A stretch of DNA of 18,972 nucleotides from DTDX01 sp964608455 (GTDB taxonomy: Archaea; Thermoproteota; Bathyarchaeia; 40CM-2-53-6; DTDX01): positions 1-18,972 of the forward strand of contig CAZSNM010000023.1 of NCBI GenBank assembly GCA_964608455.1. The letters are read 5' to 3'. Made by a program: the position numbers and the translations under genes. Each line of letters begins with the position of its first letter. Within the stretch, counting starts at the first letter, position 1. This document shows positions 8,509 through 16,049 of the stretch, piece after piece. The notes beneath the pieces were generated by a model, which was not told where the DNA came from, searched no databases, and saw nothing but the letters and a program-made list of their open reading frames with translations.

Positions 8509-8952
8509 TTGCTTAAAAAACTTTTTTTAATTTCATTTTTTTTAATTCTTTCAATAGGTTTAACTGTTAAAGAATTAAATAGCGTTGGCGGTGGAAGAAT
8601 CAGCGGTTACATTTATGGTTTTACAATAGATAATACGCTTGTTCCATTAAGCTGGGCTTCAATCACAGCTTTAGAAAATGGAGAAATTGTTGAGATAGCC
8701 TATAGCAGAGATGGATTTTATGAAATGTATCTTCCAGAAGGTTCATTCACTTTAATTATTGAGCATCCAGGATATAAACAAAAAAATGTTACAATAACTG
8801 TTTCTAATGGTGCAGATATTTCTTTAGATTTTGTTTTAGAGCAAAGTGGAGAACCCATTCCAGAATTTAATAATTACCCGCTTATTATTTTAGCTTTAAC
8901 AATTTTGATAGCCCTTTTAATTATTAAAAAAAGAAAGGTTAATTTTCATTAA
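8509..8952 (+). CDS. Small secreted IPEF-anchored single-module protein
   Basis: 147 residues: a signal peptide (MLKKLFLISFFLILSIGL), one carboxypeptidase-regulatory-like beta module (about 28-115), then EPIPEFNNYP, a hydrophobic helix and a basic tail KKRKVNFH. The module matches the last module of the surface protein at 1-2547: 'SG-x-IYGFT ... P(L/I)SWA ... DGFYE ... P-x-G-(S/T)-(F/Y)-TL'. The assigned start is TTG at 8509, just upstream of Lys-Lys and the hydrophobic segment; GTGAAGGG lies a few bases before it. An upstream GTG frame stops at once. It sits between the active M6 protease and the M6-like pseudoprotease, so it may be a surface partner or substrate of either; this is inferred. 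Confidence 0.8.
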   Translation: MLKKLFLISFFLILSIGLTVKELNSVGGGRISGYIYGFTIDNTLVPLSWASITALENGEIVEIAYSRDGFYEMYLPEGSFTLIIEHPGYKQKNVTITVSNGADISLDFVLEQSGEPIPEFNNYPLIILALTILIALLIIKKRKVNFH

Positions 8953-9078
8953 AGCTTTAAATGCTTTAGGCTTTAAACCCTTTAAGTTAGCTTATCCTTT
9001 TTAAAACGGTTTATTACCCTTTTCTCTATTTTAAATTTGAAGCAAACAATTTTAAAATATTTTAAAGGCGATAAAATA

Positions 9079-11409
9079 ATGAAGAAACTATTTTCAATCT
9101 TGCTTTTAACTCTTTTAGCTTCAGCATGCTTTTCCACAATTTTAATTAATGCAAATGCATTAAATTCAGCAAGCTTAAGCAACTCTTTTTCTTCCTCAAA
9201 AATAGTTGGTCCCCAATCTATAATTGTTATTTTAGTTAAATTTAGGGATTTAGAAAATGTTAAAACTAGAGAGGAAATTAAAAATCTTGTTTTTAATCAA
9301 CTTAATGAATATTTTAAAGAGGTTTCATATGGAAATATAAGTTTAATAGGTGATGTTACACCAGTTTGGTATACCTTAAAAAGCGTTAAATATTATGGCT
9401 CAGGAAAAGAAAAACCTGAAGCATTAGTTTTAGATGCTGTTAAAGCCGCTGATAAAGATGTTGACTTTAGAAATTATCAATATATAATGATTGTTCATGC
9501 AGGGGATAATCAAGATAGATCTGGAAACCCAGATGACATAACTTCCTTTAGCTCTAAAGGATATAAATATCCTATAACAACTATGGAGGGTCGATTAAGT
9601 TTTGGAATTTTATGTTTAGCCGAGCTTGATCCTATAGGGCCTTACGCGCATTATTTAGCTAGAGCCTTTGGTTTACCAAGGCTTTATAATGTTGCAAAGG
9701 TTTCTTCAGGAAGCTATGATGATTATGTAGGTGAATGGGATTTAATGGCGCATGGATTATGGGCTAACAATGGTTCAACTCCAGTTCATCCATCTGTTTG
9801 GAGTAAGCTTCAATTGGGTTGGATGCCTAAAAATAAAATTGTTGAAGTTAAAAATGAAACTGAAAATATTTTTAAGCTTTCACCTCATGAAAAACTTTCT
9901 TCAATTAATTTTCATGCAATTAAAATTCCATTAACAAATAAAACCTATTATTTAATTGAGGCTAGAGCTAAAATAGGATTTGATAAATATTTACCTGAAG
10001 AAGGCATATTAATCTTTTATGTTGATGAATCTAAAAGCGATGGTAAAGGCATTATTAAAGTAGTTGATGCTCATCCTGAAACTTCAACCTTAAATGATGC
10101 TGCTTTTAAACCTGGAGAATTTTATCAAGCCTCTAAACTTATAATTGATGTTTTATCTTATTCCAACTTTACTTATACTATTAAAATTGATAAATCTGGA
10201 AAATCAATTTACGCTAATTTAACAATTAATGCAAAATATCCTAATGCAACCGTTAAAATAGATGATAAAACATTTTTATCAAATGAAAAAGGTTTAATTA
10301 ATGTTACTCTTAAAATTGGAAACCATACAATTGAAGCTCCTAAAGAAATATATTTAACTTCAAGCATTAAAGCTGTTTTTATTGGTTGGAGCGATGGCGA
10401 TAAAAATAATCCTAAAACATTTTATTTAAATGAAAATATTAATTTAACAATTTTATATAAAATGCAATATTTTCTTAAAGTTGAATCTCCCCAAATAGTT
10501 TTTAATCCTTCAGGATGGTATGATGAAAATTCTAAAGTGCAAATTTCAATAAATCCAATTGTAGAATATGAAAATGGAACTAGAATTTTATTTATGCATT
10601 GGATAGGTTCAATAAACAGTTCTGAAACATCAATTGAAGTTTTAATGGATTCCCCTAAAATTATTAAAGCTGGATGGAAAACTCAAAAAAAGCTTTTCTT
10701 TACAATTGAAGGTTTACTAAATGGAACTAAAATTGAATTAATAATTAACAATAAAATTTATAATTATACTGTGCCATTTATTCATTCAGAATGGTTTGAT
10801 GAAAATTCTATTGTTGAATTTGATGTTTCACCAAAAATCTTTTTTGAAGGATTAAACCTTTATGAATTTAAGTTTTGGAAAAGCAATATAAAAGGAAATG
10901 TTTCTTCACCATTAAAAATTGAAGAAGCAGATTTTATCATAGGTGTTTATAAAAGAAATGAAGCTTCTTTGGAGGCTAAATTCCCTGAAATAAACTTAGG
11001 CAATCCATTAAAATTTTCATTAAGCTCTTCAAAAACTTTTTCAATAAATTCTCTTTATGAAATTTTTCTTTATCCATTTAAATTATCAAGGTTAACAGCT
11101 GGTTTTACAGCGAAAAATCTGCTTTTCAATTTTAACTTAGCAAATTTAATTTCAACAATTATATTCAACTTTTTAATAGGCTTAATATACTTTATGCCAA
11201 TAACCTTTTTAACGCTTTATTTAATTAAAAAGAAAACTCGAAAAACATTGAATTTTAAGTATACAGCATTAATAACAATTGGGATTTTAACTTTAGCCTC
11301 AATAATTTCATTTATGCATTTAACATTTTTAGGTTTAATTTTAGCTTCGATAGCATCCATTGCAATTTCAACTTTAATTTTACCAATTGCAATTTTAAAT
11401 CGAAAATAA
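9079..11409 (+). CDS. M6-like pseudoprotease: paralog of the upstream metalloprotease with a destroyed zinc site
   Basis: About 776 residues from ATG 9079, chosen over an upstream TTG at 9037 because the signal peptide (MKKLFSILLLTLLASACFST) begins there. The M6-like domain follows the same order as the upstream gene: V-K-F-R-D near the start, YIMIVHAGDNQ, GEWDLMAHG and DAHPETSTLNDAAF. At the zinc site, however, it reads AHYLARAFGLPRLY where the paralog has CHEFSHLLGLPDLY. Thus E becomes Y, the second H becomes R, and D becomes R; only H191 remains. Beta repeats follow (GWYDENSKVQI, MHWIGSI). There is no CARDB-like domain and no CFI-box, and two or more membrane helices end the chain. The frame is intact over 2.3 kb, so this looks like a maintained non-enzymatic protein rather than a decaying gene. 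Its function is unknown: decoy, regulator or binding protein. Confidence 0.85.
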   Translation: MKKLFSILLLTLLASACFSTILINANALNSASLSNSFSSSKIVGPQSIIVILVKFRDLENVKTREEIKNLVFNQLNEYFKEVSYGNISLIGDVTPVWYTLKSVKYYGSGKEKPEALVLDAVKAADKDVDFRNYQYIMIVHAGDNQDRSGNPDDITSFSSKGYKYPITTMEGRLSFGILCLAELDPIGPYAHYLARAFGLPRLYNVAKVSSGSYDDYVGEWDLMAHGLWANNGSTPVHPSVWSKLQLGWMPKNKIVEVKNETENIFKLSPHEKLSSINFHAIKIPLTNKTYYLIEARAKIGFDKYLPEEGILIFYVDESKSDGKGIIKVVDAHPETSTLNDAAFKPGEFYQASKLIIDVLSYSNFTYTIKIDKSGKSIYANLTINAKYPNATVKIDDKTFLSNEKGLINVTLKIGNHTIEAPKEIYLTSSIKAVFIGWSDGDKNNPKTFYLNENINLTILYKMQYFLKVESPQIVFNPSGWYDENSKVQISINPIVEYENGTRILFMHWIGSINSSETSIEVLMDSPKIIKAGWKTQKKLFFTIEGLLNGTKIELIINNKIYNYTVPFIHSEWFDENSIVEFDVSPKIFFEGLNLYEFKFWKSNIKGNVSSPLKIEEADFIIGVYKRNEASLEAKFPEINLGNPLKFSLSSSKTFSINSLYEIFLYPFKLSRLTAGFTAKNLLFNFNLANLISTIIFNFLIGLIYFMPITFLTLYLIKKKTRKTLNFKYTALITIGILTLASIISFMHLTFLGLILASIASIAISTLILPIAILNRK

Positions 11410-11494
11410 CCTTCCCCTTATATAGGCATTGCCTTTTATTATAAAAACTTAAAAAGCAAGCTTTTTATAAATCTATTTAAAAGGTGAATTTTCC

Positions 11495-12052
11495 TTGCCT
11501 ATAATTAAAAGTTTTGATGCTGAATTTGAAAGTTTAATTCAAGCAGCTAAGCTTATGGCTGTTTCAGCTAGAACAGCTCCTAAATCAGGTGGAAAAGATG
11601 ATATTCATATTTTAATTGTTTATGGTGAAGAAAAAGATAAACTGGCTGAAGAAATGATTAAAATTGGTGAAGAAAGAAAAATTCAAGGGTTTTTAAGGGA
11701 TGCTAAAAACGTTAAAGATTCTTCAGCTGTTATTTTAATAGGGGTTGAAGGAACAAAAAAGTTTGGATTAAATTGTGGTGCATGCGGTTTTAAAACATGC
11801 AATGAATTTGAAAAAGCTGTAAAAAGCAAAGGTTTAGATTTTATAGGTCCAACATGCATTTTTAAAGCTTTAGATTTAGGAATAGCTTTAGGTTCAGCTG
11901 TTAAAACAGCAAGCCTCCTCAATATTGATAATAGAATAATGTATAGAATAGGTGCAGCTGCAGCTAGACTTAACCTTATGTCTAATTCTTCGGTAATAAT
12001 GGGTATTCCAATTTCGGCTAAAGGAAAAAACATTTATTTTGATAGAGTTTAA
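11495..12052 (+). CDS. DUF2148 ferredoxin-like domain protein
   Basis: 185 residues, matching in layout the archaeal/bacterial DUF2148 family ('uncharacterized protein containing ferredoxin domain'). Cysteines C94, C97 and C102 (NCGACGFKTC, a CX2CX4C pattern) and C121 (GPTC) could bind a 4Fe-4S cluster. An N-terminal AAKLMAVSARTAPKSGGKDD segment is conserved in the family. No signal peptide, so cytoplasmic. The biochemical role is unknown; a redox or electron-transfer function is inferred from the cysteines. Start TTG at 11495 with GGTGA at 11483-11487, a good archaeal Shine-Dalgarno site. A TATA-like TTTATAAAT at about 11464-11472 precedes it, together with an AAAAAGC/GCTTTTT inverted repeat that may end the upstream gene. 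It converges on adenylate kinase with only 20 bases between the stops. Confidence 0.88.
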   Translation: MPIIKSFDAEFESLIQAAKLMAVSARTAPKSGGKDDIHILIVYGEEKDKLAEEMIKIGEERKIQGFLRDAKNVKDSSAVILIGVEGTKKFGLNCGACGFKTCNEFEKAVKSKGLDFIGPTCIFKALDLGIALGSAVKTASLLNIDNRIMYRIGAAAARLNLMSNSSVIMGIPISAKGKNIYFDRV

Positions 12053-12072
12053 AATTTAAAAAATTTAACTAT

Positions 12073-12714
12073 TTATTTTTTATTGATAAGATTTAAAATT
12101 TCATTAGCTACTTCTTCTGGAGGTGCATTAAACTTTTCAGTTTTAACCTCAACAAGCAAACCCCTCTTTTTATAAAAATCTATTAAAGGCTGGGTTTTCT
12201 CTCTATAAACATTTAATCTTTCCTTTATTACTTCAGGTTCATCATCTTCTCTTTTATATAATGGGCCTCCGCATATATCGCAAACTCCAGGCTTTTTAGG
12301 TTTTAAAGTTTTTTCATTATATATTGCTCCGCAATTTCTGCATATAAGCCTATAAGCTAATCTTTCAATAATAACTTCATCTGGTACATTTAAGTTTACA
12401 ACAATATCAACCTTCGCTATTTTATTTAAATCTTCAGCTTGATTAACAGTTCTTGGGTAGCCATCTAAAATAAAGCCTTTAGCACAATCTGGTTTTGAAA
12501 CTCTATTTTTTAAAATTTCAAGAATTTTTTCATCTGGAATAAGCTCTCCTCGATTAACATATTCAGCAGCTTCCTTTCCAAGTTTTGTTCCAGCTTTAAT
12601 TTCATCTCTAACTAAATCTCCAGTTGAAATATGTGGAATTCCAAGTTTTTTAGTTAATATAGAAGCGTATGTTCCTTTTCCTGAACCTGGAGGACCTAAA
12701 AAAACAATTATCAA
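12073..12714 (-). CDS. adk: Adenylate kinase, long form with zinc-binding lid
   Basis: 213 residues. Interconverts ATP + AMP and 2 ADP in the cytoplasm. P-loop GPPGSGKGT (7-15), the AMP-binding segment STGDLVRDEI, DGYPRT (84-89), and a lid with four cysteines (C125, C128, C145, C148; CRNCG ... CDICG) that should bind zinc. Length and lid are those of the bacterial-type long adenylate kinase, not the short trimeric archaeal form. Start TTG at 12714, supported by a strong AAGGAGGG about 11 bases upstream. It follows the PINA-like gene by 32 bases on the same strand, so the two are probably co-transcribed. Confidence 0.95.
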   Translation of the reverse strand: MIIVFLGPPGSGKGTYASILTKKLGIPHISTGDLVRDEIKAGTKLGKEAAEYVNRGELIPDEKILEILKNRVSKPDCAKGFILDGYPRTVNQAEDLNKIAKVDIVVNLNVPDEVIIERLAYRLICRNCGAIYNEKTLKPKKPGVCDICGGPLYKREDDEPEVIKERLNVYREKTQPLIDFYKKRGLLVEVKTEKFNAPPEEVANEILNLINKK

Positions 12715-12746
12715 TTTATTTTATTCCCTCCTTAATTTTTAATCAA

Positions 12747-14546
12747 TTAAATAAACACTTTAATTTCTTTATTTTCTAAAAGAGCTTTAAGCAATTCTTT
12801 TCCTACTTCTGTTTCTTTAGCTATTTTAATATTTCCTTTTTTCCCTATAGTTGCTGAAAACAAAAATTTATTATTTATATAAAAGCTTGCAATTTTTCCT
12901 TTAACATTTTTATTAAATTGAAACTCTAAAGCATTTCCTATTTCCCTTAATTTATAATTTATTTCTTCGCCTAAAGATGGAATTTTAGGTTGAACATCAA
13001 TATGAATCCCAAGTTTTTTCTCTATTGAAGATATAACAGAGCCATTTTTACCAATAAGCTTAGGAATAACCTTATTATCGACTTTAACTATCACTTTGTT
13101 TTCTGAAACAGCTTCAACTTCAGCATTTTCATCAAATCTAGAGATTTCTTGAAGAATTCTTTCTTCAGCCAATCTTTTAATTGAGGATTCTTTAGTTGAA
13201 ACTGCTGGAACAACAACATTTTCCTCACCAAAAGTGTAAATTTCATATTCTAATTTTCCAGTTTCAAAATCTCTTACTTCAACAACTGGTCTAGCTAAAT
13301 CTTCTTCAACCATTCCTGTTGGAACCTTAACTGTTAAATTTAATTCATAAACCTTTTTTACTTCACCATCCTTTACAAATATTACTGTATCTATTATATG
13401 AGGAATCATTCCCAACTCTACTCTAGTCATAAATCTTTGAATAGCATCTATAGCATCGCTAGCATGAACAACTCCTACCATGCCCACTCCAGCTAAACGC
13501 ATATCAACAAAAACTTTAAAATCTACTGTTCTTCTTACTTCATCAAAAATTGAATAGTCTGGTCTAACTAAAAGAAGAATTTCAGCTGTTTTTTCAAAGC
13601 TTCCTTCTAAAGGTCCATACTGCGTTATTTCCGGGCCAACTTGAAGATCTCTAGGAGACTCTAAAGTTTTAACTATTTTACCTTGTTTTTCATAGAATTC
13701 AGCTAGGGAGGAAGCTAAAGTTGTTTTTCCTGAACCTGGTGGACCAGCAATTAAAATTCCTTCAGCTTTTTCCTTTAACCTTTGAATAAGCCTATTTGAA
13801 AGTTTATAATCCTCTAAGGTAAGTTTAACAACAGGTCTTACAATTGTTACTTCTAAACCATCAGAAAAGGGTGGTCTAGCTATAGCAATTCTATAATTTC
13901 TTAATTGAATAACTAAAGCTCCAGCTCTATTAATTTCAATTGAAGATTCTTTATCAGCTCTAGCAACCTCAGAAATCTCCTTTATTATTTGCTCAATCTC
14001 TTCTTTACTGCAAGGTTTATCCCTAACAGTAGTTAAAGTAAATTTTCCTGGAACACCTCTTTTAGCTAAAGGTGGAACATTCTCTTTTAAATGAAGGCTT
14101 AAAGTATCTGGTGTAAAAAACTTTTCAAAGCTAAGATTAACGGTTTTAACTTCCGCAGGAAAATGTTTAGCTTTAACTCCTTCAGCTTCCGCTACTAAAG
14201 CTTGAACATAATCTGCTGTATAGAGAATAGCATTTTCTTTTTTAGCTACATCCCTTATTAAAGCATCAAGCCGTCCAGATCTAGCCAATTTAATATCTTC
14301 TAAGCTTGGTCTTTCACCTGCAAATCTTATTGCAATATTTTTCTTTTCGCAAACTTCCCTAATTTTTTTAAGTTCAGTAAGCCCTATGAAACCTGTTTCT
14401 TTACCTTTAGAAGCTTGAGCTTGAAGCTCATCTAAAACTGCTACTGGAATAATAATTTCAACATCCTTTAACTCTTCCTTTTCAAGCATTTTCGATATTC
14501 TTCCATCTATAATAATTGAAGTATCTGGAACAATTTTCAAGCTCAT
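12747..14546 (-). CDS. PINA-like PIN-domain ATPase with KH domain
   Basis: 599 residues. The N-terminal PIN domain (about 1-130) has acidic residues D8, E40, D94 and D112. The ATPase core has Walker A GPPGSGKT (268-275) and Walker B YSIFDE (D335, E336), related to PilT/VirB11 secretion ATPases. A KH RNA/DNA-binding domain (about 480-530) has the GxxG loop IGKNG (498-502), followed by a C-terminal domain of about 70 residues. This is the COG1855 'PilT-family ATPase' architecture. The Sulfolobus homolog PINA is a hexameric Holliday-junction branch-migration ATPase (family knowledge), and a role in recombination or repair is inferred from that. ATG start with AAAGGGGGAAG upstream. A TATA-like GCTATTATAATG at 14584-14595 lies about 45 bases before the start. 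First gene of an apparent operon with adk. Confidence 0.93.
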   Translation of the reverse strand: MSLKIVPDTSIIIDGRISKMLEKEELKDVEIIIPVAVLDELQAQASKGKETGFIGLTELKKIREVCEKKNIAIRFAGERPSLEDIKLARSGRLDALIRDVAKKENAILYTADYVQALVAEAEGVKAKHFPAEVKTVNLSFEKFFTPDTLSLHLKENVPPLAKRGVPGKFTLTTVRDKPCSKEEIEQIIKEISEVARADKESSIEINRAGALVIQLRNYRIAIARPPFSDGLEVTIVRPVVKLTLEDYKLSNRLIQRLKEKAEGILIAGPPGSGKTTLASSLAEFYEKQGKIVKTLESPRDLQVGPEITQYGPLEGSFEKTAEILLLVRPDYSIFDEVRRTVDFKVFVDMRLAGVGMVGVVHASDAIDAIQRFMTRVELGMIPHIIDTVIFVKDGEVKKVYELNLTVKVPTGMVEEDLARPVVEVRDFETGKLEYEIYTFGEENVVVPAVSTKESSIKRLAEERILQEISRFDENAEVEAVSENKVIVKVDNKVIPKLIGKNGSVISSIEKKLGIHIDVQPKIPSLGEEINYKLREIGNALEFQFNKNVKGKIASFYINNKFLFSATIGKKGNIKIAKETEVGKELLKALLENKEIKVFI

Positions 14547-14643
14547 TTTTAAGCTTCCCCCTTTAAAAATACTCTTTCCTAAAGCTATTATAATGCATTA
14601 AAGAAATAAATAAACTTTGCAAATTTTTAAAATAGAAAAATCC

Positions 14644-14651
14644 TTATAAAA
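14644..14651 (+). promoter_or_regulatory. TATA box for tRNA-Met
   Basis: TTATAAAA is centred about 29 bases before the first base of the tRNA, the expected archaeal TATA-to-start distance if the transcript begins at or near the tRNA 5' end. Confidence 0.65.
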
Positions 14652-14676
14652 CTGTTTAAGCATTATTTTAAATTAA

Positions 14677-14773
14677 GCCGGGGTAGCTCAGCCGTGGCCA
14701 GAAAACCCTTTTTAAAGGTTAAAGCGTTGGACTCATAATCCAAAGGTCGCGGGTTCAAATCCCGCCCCCGGCA
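14677..14773 (+). tRNA. tRNA-Met (anticodon CAT), with intron in the D-arm
   Basis: Acceptor stem GCCGGGG (14677-14683) pairs perfectly with CCCCGGC (14766-14772), with discriminator A at 14773. Anticodon stem TTGGA/TCCAA encloses loop CTCATAA, giving anticodon CAT (14734-14736). T-arm: GCGGG, TTCAAAT, CCCGC. CCA is not encoded. The body resembles archaeal elongator tRNA-Met rather than an initiator (no G-C-rich triple in the anticodon stem); tRNA-Ile2 (CAT read as AUA after agmatidine modification) cannot be fully excluded. Unspliced length is 97; removing a 21-base insertion gives 76. Confidence 0.9.
14703..14723 (+). other. Probable 21-nt non-canonical tRNA intron
   Basis: The D-stem 5' strand GCTC (14686-14689) can only be matched by GAGC if these 21 bases are removed, joining CCAGA to GC; shifting the cut by one A gives the same product. 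The result, AGCCGTGGCCAGAGC, is a normal archaeal D-arm. Within the insertion, CCTT (14707-14710) pairs with AAGG (14715-14718) around a short loop. I did not find an ideal bulge-helix-bulge, so a relaxed form is likely. Confidence 0.72.
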
Positions 14774-14858
14774 CTAAAATCAACCCTAAAAATTAAATCC
14801 ATCATTTGCTTTTACAATGCTTTAAACTTTAAATCTTTTTATTATGTAGCCCCCAAAT

Positions 14859-14889
14859 CCTTTTACTCTATAGAGAAATCTTTAAAAGG
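14859..14889. repeat. Nested inverted repeat
   Basis: CCTTTTA (14859-14865) pairs with TAAAAGG (14883-14889). Inside lies a second perfect palindrome, CTCTATAGAG (14866-14875). It could be an RNA hairpin downstream of the tRNA or a protein-binding site; no function is assigned. Confidence 0.5.
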
Positions 14890-14962
14890 AAGAAGTCAAA
14901 AAAAAAATCAAAATTTTACGCATAAAAAGCCTTAAAAAAATCAAAAAATTAGAGTTTTATAT

Positions 14963-14991
14963 GGAGGGGACCCCCCTCCCCCCGAAGAGGG
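14963..14991. repeat. GC-rich palindrome, strong hairpin
   Basis: GGAGGGG (14963-14969) pairs with CCCCTCC (14973-14979) around a 3-base loop. CCCTC (14974-14978) can alternatively pair with GAGGG (14987-14991), so two hairpins are mutually exclusive. This is almost pure G/C in a very AT-rich setting. An ATG at 14961 opens an 11-codon frame (MEGTPLPPKRD) ending in TAA, and a TTTTATAT lies directly upstream. Confidence 0.6.
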
Positions 14992-15076
14992 ATTAAACAT
15001 TAAAACTGGAGCTTTCTCATCTTTTAAATAGCCTCTTCAATTTTTAAACTAAAAAATAAACTGTAAATTTTAGTAG

Positions 15077-15943
15077 TTATTCTGCAATAGTTTTTCCAAT
15101 TATTGCTTCTATCCCTTCCTTTTTAGCTTTCTCCATTATTTCCTTTGCTGCCTCTTTAGTAGCAGTAAGCACTATCAGAATTTTCCTTGCCTTCCCTTTA
15201 TATTTTCTTTCTACAATTTTAGTTTTCTTCATTAATTTATCAATTTCTTCAATTGTTTCAGCATGTGCAGTAACTTCGCCAACTATAAGGGGAGATTTAA
15301 GAAAAATGTTTATTTCCTCACCATTTATAATTGCTTTCTTTAATTTTGCATTTTTAGGTATTTCACCTGCTTTTCTTAAACGTTCCGTTAAAAAGTTTCT
15401 TATAAACTCTTCAAATGTTACTCCAGCAAATTTACTCATTTGCCAAAAACCATAAATCATTGCTCCATAAAGAGAGTCAATTCTTTGGTCTATTCTAATA
15501 TAGCTTTCTTGAAGCCCTTTTACAGTTTTAAGCATTTCATTAAAATCCTCCCTAAGCCTTGCTTGCTCCTCACTAAGTGCTTTAAAGTCTTCTCTAAGCC
15601 TTGCTTGCTCTTCGCTAACTGTTTTAAAATCTTCTCTAAGCTTAATTTGTTCTTCAGCAATCCTTATTTGCTCTTTTCTCATTTCATTAAAATCCTCCCT
15701 AAGCCTTGCTTGCTCCTCACTAAGTGCTTTAAAGTCTTCTCTAAGCCTTGCTTGCTCTTCGCTAACTGTTTTAAAATCTTCTCTAAGCTTAATTAAAATT
15801 TCTTCATGTCTATCTAACCTTTTTAAAATTTCTTCTAATCCAGCGCTGCCTAATATAGCATATCTAAATTTTTCATCTTCTTTTAAAATTTTTAAAAAAA
15901 CTTCTTTAAGCTCCTCTTCTTTTATTTCGCTCAACTTTTGCAT
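15077..15943 (-). CDS. Coiled-coil protein with PD-(D/E)XK-like C-terminal domain, paralog of the 3725-4683 gene
   Basis: 288 residues. The head LKEVFLKILKEDEKFRYAIL, then GLEEILKRLDRHEE, matches the head of the gene at 3725-4683 closely. A coiled coil follows, made of 14-residue units (LREDFKTVSEEQAR, LREDFKALSEEQAR, LREDFNEMRKEQIR). The C-terminal domain (about 160-288) has INGEEINIFLKSPLIVGEVT. Aligned with the paralog (EIDVFNEKPLIVGEVT), the first acidic residue of the nuclease-like core is Asn instead of Asp, so activity may be reduced or lost. ATG start at 15943; AGGA lies about 13 bases upstream. It stands alone between the tRNA region and the broken ABC cassette, with no obvious operon partner. 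The nuclease assignment is by motif only; a scaffold role through the coiled coil is equally possible. Confidence 0.85.
   Translation of the reverse strand: MQKLSEIKEEELKEVFLKILKEDEKFRYAILGSAGLEEILKRLDRHEEILIKLREDFKTVSEEQARLREDFKALSEEQARLREDFNEMRKEQIRIAEEQIKLREDFKTVSEEQARLREDFKALSEEQARLREDFNEMLKTVKGLQESYIRIDQRIDSLYGAMIYGFWQMSKFAGVTFEEFIRNFLTERLRKAGEIPKNAKLKKAIINGEEINIFLKSPLIVGEVTAHAETIEEIDKLMKKTKIVERKYKGKARKILIVLTATKEAAKEIMEKAKKEGIEAIIGKTIAE
15533..15794 (-). repeat. 115-bp perfect direct repeat, 147-bp offset, coding
   Basis: Bases 15533-15647 recur without a mismatch at 15680-15794. The 147-base offset equals 49 codons, so the frame and the coiled-coil heptad phase (7 x 7) are both kept. 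Each copy covers nearly three 14-residue units. Identity at silent positions suggests recent duplication or ongoing homogenisation. Confidence 0.93.
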
Positions 15944-15990
15944 CCTTATTATTTATTCCTTTAGTATTAAATTAAAATTCGTTGCAGCTT

Positions 15991-16000
15991 TATTATAAGT
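15991..16000 (-). promoter_or_regulatory. Possible TATA box for the second coiled-coil gene
   Basis: The minus strand reads ACTTATAATA about 48 bases before the ATG at 15943. Position is reasonable for an archaeal promoter, but the surroundings are AT-rich. Confidence 0.35.
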
Positions 16001-16049
16001 TTTTAGCATCTCCTTTAATAAAAATTATGCATGGTTTTAATGGAAAATT

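Larger units (their letters stand above)
14774..15076. other. Intergenic stretch with structured elements, no clear gene
   Basis: About 300 AT-rich bases between the tRNA and the end of the minus-strand gene at 15077. It holds the nested inverted repeat at 14859-14889 and the GC-rich palindrome at 14963-14991, listed separately. A-runs around 14898-14945 separate them. I see no coding frame of useful length apart from an 11-codon ATG frame inside the GC-rich block. Confidence 0.6.

Noticed and set aside
9037..9078. Upstream TTG start for the pseudoprotease
   Set aside because: It would put 14 charged residues ahead of a normal signal peptide; the ATG at 9079 fits better.
15440..15796. Plus-strand 118-codon open frame opposite the second coiled-coil gene
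   Set aside because: It is an antisense shadow of a repetitive coding region; its repeats only mirror the real gene, and no ribosome site supports it.
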